64,000 nucleotides of DNA from Chryseobacterium sp. (GTDB lineage Bacteria > Bacteroidota > Bacteroidia > Flavobacteriales > Weeksellaceae): positions 1 to 64,000 of the forward strand of contig JAITMC010000023.1 in NCBI GenBank assembly GCA_031277615.1, in the 5' to 3' direction. Shown here one piece after another: positions 42,420-50,930 of the stretch; the first letter of the stretch is position 1; each line of letters starts with the position of its first letter. Below the pieces are notes generated by a model. The model did not search any database and was not told the origin of the DNA. It was given only the letters and a program-made list of their open reading frames with translations. The translations under genes were made by a program, and so were the position numbers.

Positions 42420-43214
42420 ATGCAGACACAAAAAGTAATAGATCATATCGTAGGATGGCTAAAGGATTATGCCGTAAAAGCAAAAGTAAACGGATATGTA
42501 ATCGGGGTTTCCGGAGGAGTTGATTCAGGGGTAGTATCCACTCTGGCTGCCATGACGGGATTGAAAACCCTTCTGATCGAAATGCCGATCCGCCAGAAAA
42601 CAGATCAGATAGACCGTGCCTGGGAGCATATGAACGACCTGAAATCCAGATTTCCGAATGTAGAGGCTATGTCTGTAAATCTTACGCCTGCATTTGAAGA
42701 ACTTTATAAAACCTTTGATGTGAAGGATGATCTGTATCCTAACGAAAAGCTGGCTTTCGCCAATACAAGATCACGGCTGAGAATGCTTACATTATACTAT
42801 TACGGGCAACTTAACGGACTTCTGGTATGCGGAACCGGAAATAAAGTGGAGGATTTCGGAATCGGATTTTATACGAAATACGGTGATGGCGGTGTAGATG
42901 TCTCTCCTATTGCCGATCTTTATAAAACGGAAGTCTATACGCTGGCCAGAGCACTGAACTTAGTTAAAAACATCCAGGAAGCCATCCCTACTGACGGACT
43001 TTGGGATGTGGACCGCACGGATGAGCAGCAAATCGGAGCCACTTATCCGGAACTTGAAAAGATCCAGAAAGAATACGGAACAAAAACCGCTGATGATTAT
43101 GAAGGCCGCGATAAAGAGGTATTTCTGATTTTCGACAGAATGCATAAGGCTGCCAGACACAAAATTGATCCTATCCCGGTATGTGATATTCCTGAAGAAT
43201 GGAGAAATAATTAA
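42420..43214 (+). CDS. nadE: NAD synthase, ammonia-dependent
   Basis: This 264-aa protein has the P-loop 'VIGVSGGVDSGVVSTLAAM', 'FANTRSRLRMLTLYYYGQLN' and 'GTGNKVEDFGIGFYTKYGDG' of NadE, without a glutaminase domain. It converts nicotinic acid adenine dinucleotide to NAD+ using ammonia and ATP. The short form fits. Confidence 0.92.
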   Translation: MQTQKVIDHIVGWLKDYAVKAKVNGYVIGVSGGVDSGVVSTLAAMTGLKTLLIEMPIRQKTDQIDRAWEHMNDLKSRFPNVEAMSVNLTPAFEELYKTFDVKDDLYPNEKLAFANTRSRLRMLTLYYYGQLNGLLVCGTGNKVEDFGIGFYTKYGDGGVDVSPIADLYKTEVYTLARALNLVKNIQEAIPTDGLWDVDRTDEQQIGATYPELEKIQKEYGTKTADDYEGRDKEVFLIFDRMHKAARHKIDPIPVCDIPEEWRNN

Positions 43215-43264
43215 CTGATCCCCTATTATTATACTGACCAACCCATCCATTGTTATAGTAAAAT

Positions 43265-43771
43265 ATGATGAACAGTAAAATAAGAGCCGTATTATTCATG
43301 TGTCTCGGGCTTCTCTTCGGAATGTCTGTAATGTATATCTATAAAAATTTCATTGAAGACACGAAAGAAAATACGGGAACAGCCGACTATGAAAAAACGG
43401 CTGTTGAAAACCGAAACAACTCCGGAAACTCTTCTTCACAAGCTTCCATAGATGAACTTACTGAGGAAAAAACGGTTATCCGTTATGTACAGCAGCATCA
43501 CAGGCTGCCTGATTATTACATCACCAAGAACGAGGCCAGAAAACAGGGCTGGAATCCTTCCCGGGGAAACCTCTGTGAGGTACTTCCCGGAAAAGCCATT
43601 GGCGGTGATAAGTTTGGTAACCGCGAAAAAAGACTGCCTGAAGGTGAAAAATATTATGAAGCTGATGTGAATTACCATTGCGGCAGCCGGAATGCCGACA
43701 GGATTATTTTTACCGGAAACGGAGAGGTTTATCTTACTAAAAACCATTATAAAAGCTTTGAAAAGCAGTAG
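43265..43771 (+). CDS. Barnase-type ribonuclease, exported or membrane anchored
   Basis: This 168-aa protein has an N-terminal hydrophobic helix (about 6-24), a low-complexity spacer and a barnase domain (about 70-168). The match to barnase is close at every key point: 'YITKNEARKQGWNPSRGNL', 'PGKAIGGDKFGNRE', Glu132 in 'YYEADVNY', Arg146 in 'RNADRIIF' and His161 in 'LTKNHYKSF', equal to barnase Glu73, Arg87 and His102. Lys88 equals Lys27. It should cleave RNA with guanine preference outside the cytoplasm. The gene heads an operon that ends in a barstar homologue. Confidence 0.9.
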   Translation: MMNSKIRAVLFMCLGLLFGMSVMYIYKNFIEDTKENTGTADYEKTAVENRNNSGNSSSQASIDELTEEKTVIRYVQQHHRLPDYYITKNEARKQGWNPSRGNLCEVLPGKAIGGDKFGNREKRLPEGEKYYEADVNYHCGSRNADRIIFTGNGEVYLTKNHYKSFEKQ

Positions 43772-44375
43772 ATTTTACAGTCTGATCTTATTATGCATGC
43801 TGATCCTTTCGTGTTCGGAGAAGAATACCCGGTCCAAAACCGAAGTGCCGGCCATGACGATTCTGATACAGCCGTTCAGGGATATCAGCGCAAAAGAGGT
43901 GGCTATTGCTGCAGAAGGAATTCGGAAGATCTATCCGAATATAAAAGTTCTTGATCCCATTGATTTTCCTGAGAATACCTATTATAAAGAAAGAAACCGC
44001 TACAGAGCCGATTCTACCATTAAATTTCTGAACACCAGAACTGGGCACGGTTTTGTAACCATAGGTTTAACGGGTAAAGACATCAGTGTAACCAAAGGAA
44101 AAATAAAAGATTACGGGGTCATGGGGCTTGGATACAGACCCGGAAAAGCCTGTATTGCTTCAAAGTTCAGGCTGAATAAAAAGAATGCTGATGAGCAGTT
44201 TTTCAAAGTGGCTATTCATGAGTTGGGCCATACCCAGGGATTGAAGCACTGCCCTGAGAAAACCTGCTTCATGAGAGACGCGGAAGGAGGAAATCCTACG
44301 GATGAAGAAACAGACTTCTGTGCTTCCTGCAAAACTTTTTTAATTGATAAAAACTGGAAATTCAATTCAATATGA
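43758..44375 (+). CDS. Archaemetzincin-like zinc metalloprotease, predicted lipoprotein
   Basis: The motif 'HELGHTQGLKHCPEKTC' with 'FMRD' and a later 'CASC' reproduces the archaemetzincin signature HExxHxxGxxHCx4CxM...CxxC, so zinc and a structural second metal site are expected. I place the start at the TTG at 43758, which gives 205 aa with a lipoprotein signal (KSSRFYSLILLCMLILSC) and overlaps the ribonuclease gene by 14 bp. The first ATG downstream (43797) would cut the signal, and the upstream ATG at 43692 would overlap by 80 bp. It sits between barnase and barstar genes. Confidence 0.85.
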   Translation: MKSSRFYSLILLCMLILSCSEKNTRSKTEVPAMTILIQPFRDISAKEVAIAAEGIRKIYPNIKVLDPIDFPENTYYKERNRYRADSTIKFLNTRTGHGFVTIGLTGKDISVTKGKIKDYGVMGLGYRPGKACIASKFRLNKKNADEQFFKVAIHELGHTQGLKHCPEKTCFMRDAEGGNPTDEETDFCASCKTFLIDKNWKFNSI

Positions 44376-44683
44376 AGACAATATATATAGATTTTACAGA
44401 CATCGGTGATTACGAAGATTTTTATGCCCAATTAAAGGAAAAGATGCCCCTTCCTGAGTATTTTGGGGATAATCTTGATGCTCTGTCTGATGTGTTAACC
44501 GGAGAGCTGGAAATGCCGCTCCACATCGAATTCGTTAATATGACCGTGGATCAGCTTGAAACTTTTGAAGACCTGCTTACCACCCTGGAAGATGCTGAAG
44601 ATGAGGTAGAGGATTTCAGTTTCAGTTATTATCTGGAACAGTACGAAGATGAGGAAGATGAAGATGAAACGAGGAATAAATAA
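44372..44683 (+). CDS. Barstar-like ribonuclease inhibitor
   Basis: This 103-aa cytoplasmic protein overlaps the metalloprotease stop (ATGA), indicating translational coupling. 'LPEYFGDNLDALSDVLTGEL' matches the barstar core, with Asp residues corresponding to barstar Asp35 and Asp39 and Tyr29 conserved as Tyr in 'PEYFG'. An acidic tail ends the protein. It is expected to bind and block the barnase encoded two genes upstream before export. Confidence 0.9.
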   Translation: MKTIYIDFTDIGDYEDFYAQLKEKMPLPEYFGDNLDALSDVLTGELEMPLHIEFVNMTVDQLETFEDLLTTLEDAEDEVEDFSFSYYLEQYEDEEDEDETRNK

Positions 44684-44700
44684 CTGAAAAAATGATCAAT

Positions 44701-44735
44701 AAAACCCGTAGAACAGCTCTGCGGGTTTTATTTTT
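44701..44735 (+). terminator. Terminator of the barnase-barstar operon
   Basis: AAAACCCGTAGA pairs with TCTGCGGGTTTT (44718-44729), then ATTTTT. Confidence 0.75.
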
Positions 44736-45086
44736 GATGATAATCATTACAAAGTTCAGCTTTTAAAATTCATGAAATTTAAAAACGTAATATCATCTTT
44801 TATCCGGTGAAATACACAAATTATATCATATTTTTTCATCAAATTGATTAATTCACCGCATTAAAAATAACTTTTTGCTAAACACATTCCTTTTTTTTAA
44901 TATTATTTTGAATCTGTATCACTTTTCTGATTAACTTATCAGGCTTATCAGTTGATCTGCACCGGTAATTTCAGTTGAAATAAAAAAACAACCCACTGAA
45001 TGTCCGATCATTAAAAAAATTAAGTTATGCCATAGAAAAACGAAATAAACACAAAATAAAATTTAAAAAAAACAAATGACACAAAT
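44736..45086. other. AT-rich spacer without a gene
   Basis: I see no coding frame, RNA gene or clear promoter in this stretch. It ends in an A-rich leader before the regulator gene at 45087. Confidence 0.6.
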
Positions 45087-45908
45087 ATGAAAAACTTTAT
45101 AACAATGCTGATTCTGCAATGCTGTTTTTTTGTAAATGCACCGCTCAGTTCAGTTAATGGTATTGTAAAAGACATCCCTATTCCGAAAACGAATGGGAGA
45201 TCTGATATCGGCCGGAACTTCAAAAAGTACAAGAATACAGTTTGGGTACATATTACTTCATTATTCATGAAGGTTACACAAGAAAACGTCCCGCAAGCGT
45301 CCCCAAAAGCAAATCAGGATGACAAGTATTACAGAGAAAGCAGCTTCGCCGTGGAAATATTTGTAGGACTGCTAATTATTATCGGTTGTCTGCTCTATTT
45401 TCTGATCCGGAAAAACAGCAAAGATTCGATGCCGTTTAATCCGTTCAAATCTGCACATCACAACCCAAAAGAACTCTCAGCAATACAGAAGGAAGATCCT
45501 GTTATCCCTGCTCCTCAACTTAAAGTGCCCCAAAAAATGTCCGTCCAAAAAGAGCGTGAAATTTTACAGAAGCTGGAAGAATGGGAGAAATCAGAAGCTT
45601 ACCTGGACAGAAATATGTCACTTTCTTTATTATCAGCCCAATTAAATATCAACGCCAAGTATATTTCAGAAGTCATTAATACCCGCAAGGAAAAAAATTT
45701 TAACGGGTATATTAATGAGTTGCGGATCAATCATATCATCCATCTTCTGCATACCGATCCTGTATATTTGAACTATAAAGTCAGCTATCTGGCAGATTAT
45801 TCCGGGTTTTCGTCACACAGTGCATTTACCACCATCTTTAAATCTGTTACGGGAATATCTCCTCATGATTATATTCAGAATATCAGTAAAAACAGAGCCG
45901 GTGAATAG
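45087..45908 (+). CDS. Membrane-anchored AraC-type transcription regulator
   Basis: This 273-aa protein has an N-terminal signal-like segment, a membrane helix at about 90-108 ('FAVEIFVGLLIIIGCLLYFL'), a linker, and a C-terminal AraC-type HTH domain (about 170-270: 'MSLSLLSAQLNINAKYISEV' and 'VSYLADYSGFSSHSAFTTIF'). It resembles the C-terminal part of TPR-containing AraC regulators of flavobacteria, but the TPR sensor domain is replaced by a short exported segment of about 65 residues. No target is evident. Confidence 0.82.
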   Translation: MKNFITMLILQCCFFVNAPLSSVNGIVKDIPIPKTNGRSDIGRNFKKYKNTVWVHITSLFMKVTQENVPQASPKANQDDKYYRESSFAVEIFVGLLIIIGCLLYFLIRKNSKDSMPFNPFKSAHHNPKELSAIQKEDPVIPAPQLKVPQKMSVQKEREILQKLEEWEKSEAYLDRNMSLSLLSAQLNINAKYISEVINTRKEKNFNGYINELRINHIIHLLHTDPVYLNYKVSYLADYSGFSSHSAFTTIFKSVTGISPHDYIQNISKNRAGE

Positions 45909-45925
45909 CTTCGACCATTGTAAAT

Positions 45926-45954
45926 AAAAAAGCACTCCTTTTCAGGAATGCTTT
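45926..45954 (-). terminator. Terminator shared by pafA and the regulator
   Basis: AAAGCATTCCT pairs with AGGAGTGCTTTTTTAT on the minus strand, 7 bp after the pafA stop. The stem is nearly symmetric and can also end plus-strand transcripts. Confidence 0.75.
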
Positions 45955-45961
45955 GGATATT

Positions 45962-47605
45962 TTATTTTCCGATCGCTTCGGTAATAGGATTTCCTATATT
46001 TCCACTTGGGAACTGGATCTTCAGTAAGGAAGAAACGGTAGGAGCAATGTCGGTCATATTATAGGTCTTGTTGCTTTCTCCATGCTGTATTCCCCACCCC
46101 ATAAAGATCAATGGAATATGTGAGTCATACGAATTCCACACACTGTGGGTTGTTCCTGTTTTGGAATAAGGCGGCAACATAGAGTCGCGGGAAATCAGCT
46201 GAATATCACCACTTCTCTGTCTGTTGATTCCGTTGATAATTCTCTGTTTGATAGGCTCCGGAATCGTGGCTTCCTGTACTTCTTCTACAGAAACAGCATA
46301 TAAAACGCTTGGATCTTTCTGAATTTCCCTGATGGCAAAATCTCTTACTTCATCCAGTTCCAGCTTGTTATCGTTCAGCAGCTTTCTGTCAAAATAAACC
46401 TGATAATTATCCACTGCATTGATGAGCTTCTCTACTCCGAATTTATCTTTCAGCTTCTGATTAATATCTTTTTCTATTCCTTCACCAAAGAAGCCTGTCG
46501 GAATTTTATGTTCTTTCAGGAATCCTACCGAGTGAGCTCCTCCGTGGTCGGCAGAAAGGAAAACCGTATACTCTCCTTTTCCTACTTTTGAATCCAGATA
46601 GCTGAAAAACTGAGCCAGATCCTGATCCAGTCTTAAGTAAACATCTTCCACTTCAATGGAGTTTGGTCCGAACTTATGGCCTGCATAATCTGTAGAAGCC
46701 AGGTTGATCGCCAGAAAGTCCGTGATGTTATCCGCTCCAAGCTTTTCCCCTTCTACAGAGGCTTCAGCCAGCTTCAGGGTAAGGGTATTTCCAAAAGGAG
46801 TGTAGCGGATATTGTCTTTTTTGGTTTCATAATCCTTGGCAAGATTGCTGTATGGGAAAACAGGCGTTTTTGAGCTTCCCAACAACCCTTCCCATGAGGA
46901 ATTATCCGGTGAACTTTCCGTATACTGATTAATAGGCAGCAGGGTATTCCAGCCGTTGGCGACTAATTTAGCCGGCAGATTCTGTGCATTGAAGGACTTC
47001 AGCCATTGAGGAAGATCACTCATATACCACGTACTGGTAATAAAATTCCCGGTACTGTCATCAAACCAAAACGCTCCGTTGGGCGTGTGTCCCGCCGGCA
47101 GAATGGAGGCACGGTCTTTCAGTGAAACCCCGATCACTTTTCCCTGGAAATTGGTGGCCAGCCTTAATTCATCAGTTACAGTAGTAGACCAAAGATTCTT
47201 AGGCGAATGGCTTCCTGTTTTTATATTGGCTGTTCCTACCGGCTGAACACTGTCATCTGCAGTACAGTAAACGCCTTTTCCGGTTTCCTTATCAGTCCAG
47301 TCATTTCCGGCAATACCATGAATCGCCGGTACCGAACCTGTATAAATGCAGGTATGGCCTAAAGCGGTAATCGTAGGCACGTAATTGATGTGGACATTAT
47401 TTAATGAATATCCGGTATTCAACAGTCTTTTGAAACCGTCATTTCCGTATTTACTGTAATAGCGGTAAAGATAATCCCATCGCATCTGGTCTACGACCAT
47501 TCCTACTACTAATTTGGGTCTTGGTACCTGTGAATTGTTCTTCTGAGCATTGATTGTAATTACGGACAAAAAAGTGGCTGCCGCAATTGAAATTTTCCTA
47601 AACAT
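45962..47605 (-). CDS. pafA: Alkaline phosphatase PafA (Thr-nucleophile type)
   Basis: This 547-aa periplasmic protein has a signal peptide (ending NAQ). The active-site set of PafA is complete: Thr80 in 'YVPTITALGHTC', Asn101 in 'GIAGNDW', Lys163/Arg165 in 'GVSLKDRASILPAGH', and metal ligands in 'STDYAGHKFGPN' and 'SADHGGAH'. All are shifted by one from the Elizabethkingia enzyme's numbering (Thr79, Asn100, Lys162, Arg164). It hydrolyses phosphate monoesters. The gene is monocistronic, and I see no clear pho-type box. Confidence 0.93.
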   Translation of the reverse strand: MFRKISIAAATFLSVITINAQKNNSQVPRPKLVVGMVVDQMRWDYLYRYYSKYGNDGFKRLLNTGYSLNNVHINYVPTITALGHTCIYTGSVPAIHGIAGNDWTDKETGKGVYCTADDSVQPVGTANIKTGSHSPKNLWSTTVTDELRLATNFQGKVIGVSLKDRASILPAGHTPNGAFWFDDSTGNFITSTWYMSDLPQWLKSFNAQNLPAKLVANGWNTLLPINQYTESSPDNSSWEGLLGSSKTPVFPYSNLAKDYETKKDNIRYTPFGNTLTLKLAEASVEGEKLGADNITDFLAINLASTDYAGHKFGPNSIEVEDVYLRLDQDLAQFFSYLDSKVGKGEYTVFLSADHGGAHSVGFLKEHKIPTGFFGEGIEKDINQKLKDKFGVEKLINAVDNYQVYFDRKLLNDNKLELDEVRDFAIREIQKDPSVLYAVSVEEVQEATIPEPIKQRIINGINRQRSGDIQLISRDSMLPPYSKTGTTHSVWNSYDSHIPLIFMGWGIQHGESNKTYNMTDIAPTVSSLLKIQFPSGNIGNPITEAIGK

Positions 47606-47711
47606 CCGGTAAAATTTTTATTGAGCACAAATTTAAGGGTTTTTGAAAGTTTTGAGTGTGAAATTTTGTTTAAATTTGATTAGCCTTATCTATTACACAG
47701 ATACTACAGTT

Positions 47712-48506
47712 ATGATTTTAGGAGTATACTGGTATTTCAAATTTCCCGAAAAACTATATCAATTCCGTTTCTTCACTTTTTTTGAAGGGCGCGGAGGACA
47801 TGCCGACACCCCTGCCGGTCTGATCGCAAGGGTAAAGGTCACTGATCCTGAATATATCATTCAGGAATTGGAAATCCTGAAATCCCGTTTTCAAAAAACG
47901 CATCTGGATATTAAAATCAGTGGGCAGGACATGGTGATTTCCATTGATGATCATCTGCTTTTTGACTATCATTTTCAGCTGGTTTCTGAAATAGATAGCA
48001 TTTTAACCGAAGAACAAGCGGTATGGCTGGATGACCATACTCCTTTTACAACGGAGCATCATCAGGTTTTTACTCCTGAAAGAGAGCCTTTTATTCCTAT
48101 TGAAGACAAGTTTATACAGATCACGGGTTCGGATTTTAAGAAAAATAATGCCGAAAATCTTTCCGTGAGAATTGACTGTAACCTGCCTGTCAGTCAAAAG
48201 CAGCCTTTTATTGGTGATCTTAAAGAAATATGTCACAACGAGAATTTGTCCGTATTCTACTATTACCGGCAGGATTATAATGATCATTGCAATCTGATGC
48301 TTTTCTTTACAAATGGCAGGCAGAAGGAGGATTCTTTTCAGAATATAAATATCCATTCATTCGGCAGCCATGTTCGCCGGATGACTGAGAAATACAGGCT
48401 CCACTTCGGGCATTTCGGAGGGCTGAAATATTATCCCACAAACGGTCCTCATATAGAGCTGATCACCGATAAAGAATATATCATTAACCCAATATCAACC
48501 TTATGA
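47712..48506 (+). CDS. Conserved protein of unknown function
   Basis: The ATG at 47712 gives 264 aa ('MILGVYWYFKFPEKLYQFRF'). An upstream ATG adds 23 residues with little support. There is no signal peptide or membrane helix. The protein looks like two similar alpha/beta halves, with 'FTFFEGRGGHADTPAGLIAR' near the start and 'HFGHFGGLKYYPTNGPHIEL' near the end. It overlaps the next gene by 4 bp (ATGA), so the two are translated together. Not recognised. Confidence 0.75.
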   Translation: MILGVYWYFKFPEKLYQFRFFTFFEGRGGHADTPAGLIARVKVTDPEYIIQELEILKSRFQKTHLDIKISGQDMVISIDDHLLFDYHFQLVSEIDSILTEEQAVWLDDHTPFTTEHHQVFTPEREPFIPIEDKFIQITGSDFKKNNAENLSVRIDCNLPVSQKQPFIGDLKEICHNENLSVFYYYRQDYNDHCNLMLFFTNGRQKEDSFQNINIHSFGSHVRRMTEKYRLHFGHFGGLKYYPTNGPHIELITDKEYIINPISTL

Positions 48507-48895
48507 TTAAATTCAAATATGTTATTTTATACGTGGAAGACGTGGAAAAATCAATGAATTTCTACAAAAATACATTTGATACCGAAATCAGATTCATTAC
48601 TCCGGAAAAAGATTATGGAGAACTGTCGACAGGAGAAACAGGCCTTGCCTTTGCTTCCGTCCAACTTGCCGGAAGCAATATTAAAAAGGGATTTTTAACC
48701 TCAAAAACCTCAGAAAAACCTTTTGGAATTGAGCTGGGATTTGTAACGGATGATGTGGAAGGTCTCGTAAAAAAAGCAATAGACAACGGTGCCGTTCTCT
48801 ATGAAGATATTGCTGTAAAACCATGGGGACAGACTACCGCTTATATTAAGGATCCTGACCATTATCTGGTGGAAATCTGTACTGAAATTCAATAA
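48503..48895 (+). CDS. VOC-superfamily (glyoxalase-like) protein
   Basis: A 130-aa protein with two beta-alpha-beta modules: 'KYVILYVEDVEKSMNFYKNT' and 'FGIELGFVTDDVEGLVKKAI', ending 'AYIKDPDHYLVEICTE' (metal-binding Glu). The fold is clear, the substrate is not. It overlaps the upstream gene by ATGA and precedes a GNAT gene by 20 bp. Confidence 0.88.
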   Translation: MIKFKYVILYVEDVEKSMNFYKNTFDTEIRFITPEKDYGELSTGETGLAFASVQLAGSNIKKGFLTSKTSEKPFGIELGFVTDDVEGLVKKAIDNGAVLYEDIAVKPWGQTTAYIKDPDHYLVEICTEIQ

Positions 48896-48915
48896 TTCAA
48901 ACCATAGCAGTCCAT

Positions 48916-49449
48916 ATGGAAATAAAAAAACTGGAAAAACTAACCGGCAATCCTACTGTGGATTGGGGGCATAACGGGTATATAACCGATAAGATCCTTT
49001 CTGTATCCGCTATTGAATACGCAGGCTCTTTTGAATTTATTTTAAAAGAAAAGGCGATCAGTTATACCAAAATTTGGGAAACGGATTCTGTTGATATTGA
49101 AGACCTTAATGAGATCATCGAAAAAGGACATTCTTTCGGTGCCTATTCAGATGGAAAGCTGGCAGGCTGGATCATTGGAGAACACCGGACCTGGAACAAC
49201 AGCTTTTATATTGAAAATATCCTGGTAAGTGAAACGTTCAGAAGGCACGGTGCGGGTGCTCTGCTGATCAAAAATACGGTCAGAGAAGCCAGAAACCTGA
49301 ACTGCAGGATCATTGAGCTTGAAACCCAGAATACCAATTACGCTGCCATTCAATTTTACAGAAGATTGGGATTCAGTATCACCGGTTTGAATACCAGACT
49401 CTATGAAAATACGGAAGAAACAGCTGTTTTCATGACCCTGGATCTGTAA
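48916..49449 (+). CDS. GNAT acetyltransferase
   Basis: A 177-aa protein with the acetyl-CoA loop 'NILVSETFRRHGAGALLIKN' and C-terminal 'LETQNTNYAAIQFYRRLGFS'. It forms a probable three-gene unit with the VOC protein and the unknown gene before it. Substrate unknown. Confidence 0.88.
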   Translation: MEIKKLEKLTGNPTVDWGHNGYITDKILSVSAIEYAGSFEFILKEKAISYTKIWETDSVDIEDLNEIIEKGHSFGAYSDGKLAGWIIGEHRTWNNSFYIENILVSETFRRHGAGALLIKNTVREARNLNCRIIELETQNTNYAAIQFYRRLGFSITGLNTRLYENTEETAVFMTLDL

Positions 49450-49635
49450 TGATCGTGACAGACTAAAACAGCCGGATTGAAAGGCTAAAGCACAAACCTA
49501 CTTCATCATTACGGCGGGCTTTTAGTAAATTTATAATAAATATTTTTTTATTTTCAGAAAAAATAATTATATCTCTTCATGGTGTATTACGATTTATTTG
49601 TATATTAGTAATCAGTAAATTAAAACTTAATACCT

Positions 49636-49872
49636 ATGAAAAATCGAAAAAAACTTACGAGAAAACAGCTGGAGTTCATCAACGGTGGTGATACTTCGTA
49701 TGCGCTTTGTGACATGGACGGGCAATGCCCTCCTACTGCAGGATCTTATTATTGCAGAGATGGAATTTGCTACGTTTCCAACGGCAATCCAGGTGGCGGA
49801 GACGGAGGCAGCTGCCATAAGCCAAAACGCCTTTGTATGCCTTGGGAAACAGGTTGCGAATGCTCCTATTAA
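49636..49872 (+). CDS. Bacteriocin-like Cys-rich peptide with double-glycine leader
   Basis: This 78-aa protein begins 'MKNRKKLTRKQLEFINGG', a leader ending in Gly-Gly as in peptides cleaved and exported by peptidase-containing ABC transporters. The remaining 60 residues contain eight Cys and Gly-rich stretches ('GNPGGGDGGSCHKPK', 'GCECSY'), so disulfides or modification are likely. Such peptides are common in Chryseobacterium. No transporter or modification enzyme is next to it. It is monocistronic with a strong terminator. Confidence 0.82.
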   Translation: MKNRKKLTRKQLEFINGGDTSYALCDMDGQCPPTAGSYYCRDGICYVSNGNPGGGDGGSCHKPKRLCMPWETGCECSY

Positions 49873-49899
49873 TAGATAAAGATATTGTTAGATAAATTC

Positions 49900-49925
49900 A
49901 GAGCGGTTTTTACCGCTCTTTTTTG
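49900..49925 (+). terminator. Terminator of the double-glycine peptide gene
   Basis: AGAGCGGT-TTTT-ACCGCTCT with a T-run, 28 bp after the stop. Confidence 0.88.
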
Positions 49926-50076
49926 TTTACCCTGAATAAAAAATGCATCTTTGGTAAAATAAAACTAATTTCATGAAGGCTATATCATTTCATACAAAAG
50001 AATTAAAATATCCCGTATTACCTTTTTTCGCTTCAATTCTTTGTCTGTCTGAAAATCTTTTGATCCAAATAATACC

Positions 50077-50673
50077 ATGAAATATTTAGAAAAAATCCAG
50101 GGACTGCTTCCTTTAGGCTATTTATATTTAATTGTGTTAGGGCTTTTAAAGGAAAGTATTATGTTTTATCAGCTTGATATCAATATTCTGAAGTATTCTT
50201 CGCTCACCGATATCCTGCTCAGTCCTGTAGCTGATATGATTACTAATCCCATTCTTATCGTCATGATCCTGGTCATGATCCTTATTTTCTTTGCTTTACA
50301 GGTTTTTGTGATCAAAAACAGCCATAAAAACTGGGCCCAGAAACTGCTGATGAGCTACAGGATCAATGCAGATCCCGATAAAAGAGAGCTTAGAAAAGCG
50401 ATGATTCCTGTCTTTGCAGCCCTTGTTGCTTTTGAATTGCTTTCATTATTTGTAGGATTGGGGCTGGGTGGCGGAAACCGGATCAAAAAGAGGCTGGAAA
50501 GTCAGAATCTTAACTACAATTACAGATTGACCACGGGTTCAGATGCTCCTGCTGAAATTTATATGATCGACATCAACAGCACCTATTATTTCTACGTTAA
50601 AAAGGGGGAAAAGCAAATCAGAATAGCTCCTGTAGGAGGGATCAGCAACCTTGAAGTCATTAAAAAAAACTGA
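50077..50673 (+). CDS. Membrane protein of unknown function
   Basis: A 198-aa protein with about three membrane helices (roughly 10-25, 60-85, 110-130) and a hydrophilic C-terminal domain that should be exported. No family recognised. The next gene starts 1 bp after its stop, and a third follows 10 bp later, so 50077-51512 is probably one transcript. Confidence 0.75.
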   Translation: MKYLEKIQGLLPLGYLYLIVLGLLKESIMFYQLDINILKYSSLTDILLSPVADMITNPILIVMILVMILIFFALQVFVIKNSHKNWAQKLLMSYRINADPDKRELRKAMIPVFAALVAFELLSLFVGLGLGGGNRIKKRLESQNLNYNYRLTTGSDAPAEIYMIDINSTYYFYVKKGEKQIRIAPVGGISNLEVIKKN

Positions 50674-50674
50674 T

Positions 50675-50920
50675 ATGAAAAACAGATCCATAACTGAATA
50701 TACAGATGAAGAGCTGATCCGCCATGAAAAGAAAGTCCAGGTTCTTACCATCATGCTGGCTACTTCTATGATTGTTTTAGTCTTTACTTTTATTGTTCTG
50801 ATGATTAAAAAAGGTTTTAATCCGGTTATGATCGTTCCGATAGGATTATTTCCTTTGCTGGTCGTTAATATTATCAACCTGAAAAATCTTAAAAAAGAGA
50901 AAGAAAAAAGAGGGCTTTAG
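50675..50920 (+). CDS. Small membrane protein with two helices
   Basis: The ATG at 50675, 1 bp after the upstream stop, gives 81 aa (an overlapping ATG at 50651 is less likely). It has a hydrophilic start 'SITEYTDEELIRHEKKVQ', two helices and a Lys-rich tail. Not recognised. Confidence 0.7.
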   Translation: MKNRSITEYTDEELIRHEKKVQVLTIMLATSMIVLVFTFIVLMIKKGFNPVMIVPIGLFPLLVVNIINLKNLKKEKEKRGL

Positions 50921-50930
50921 TATTTTCCAC

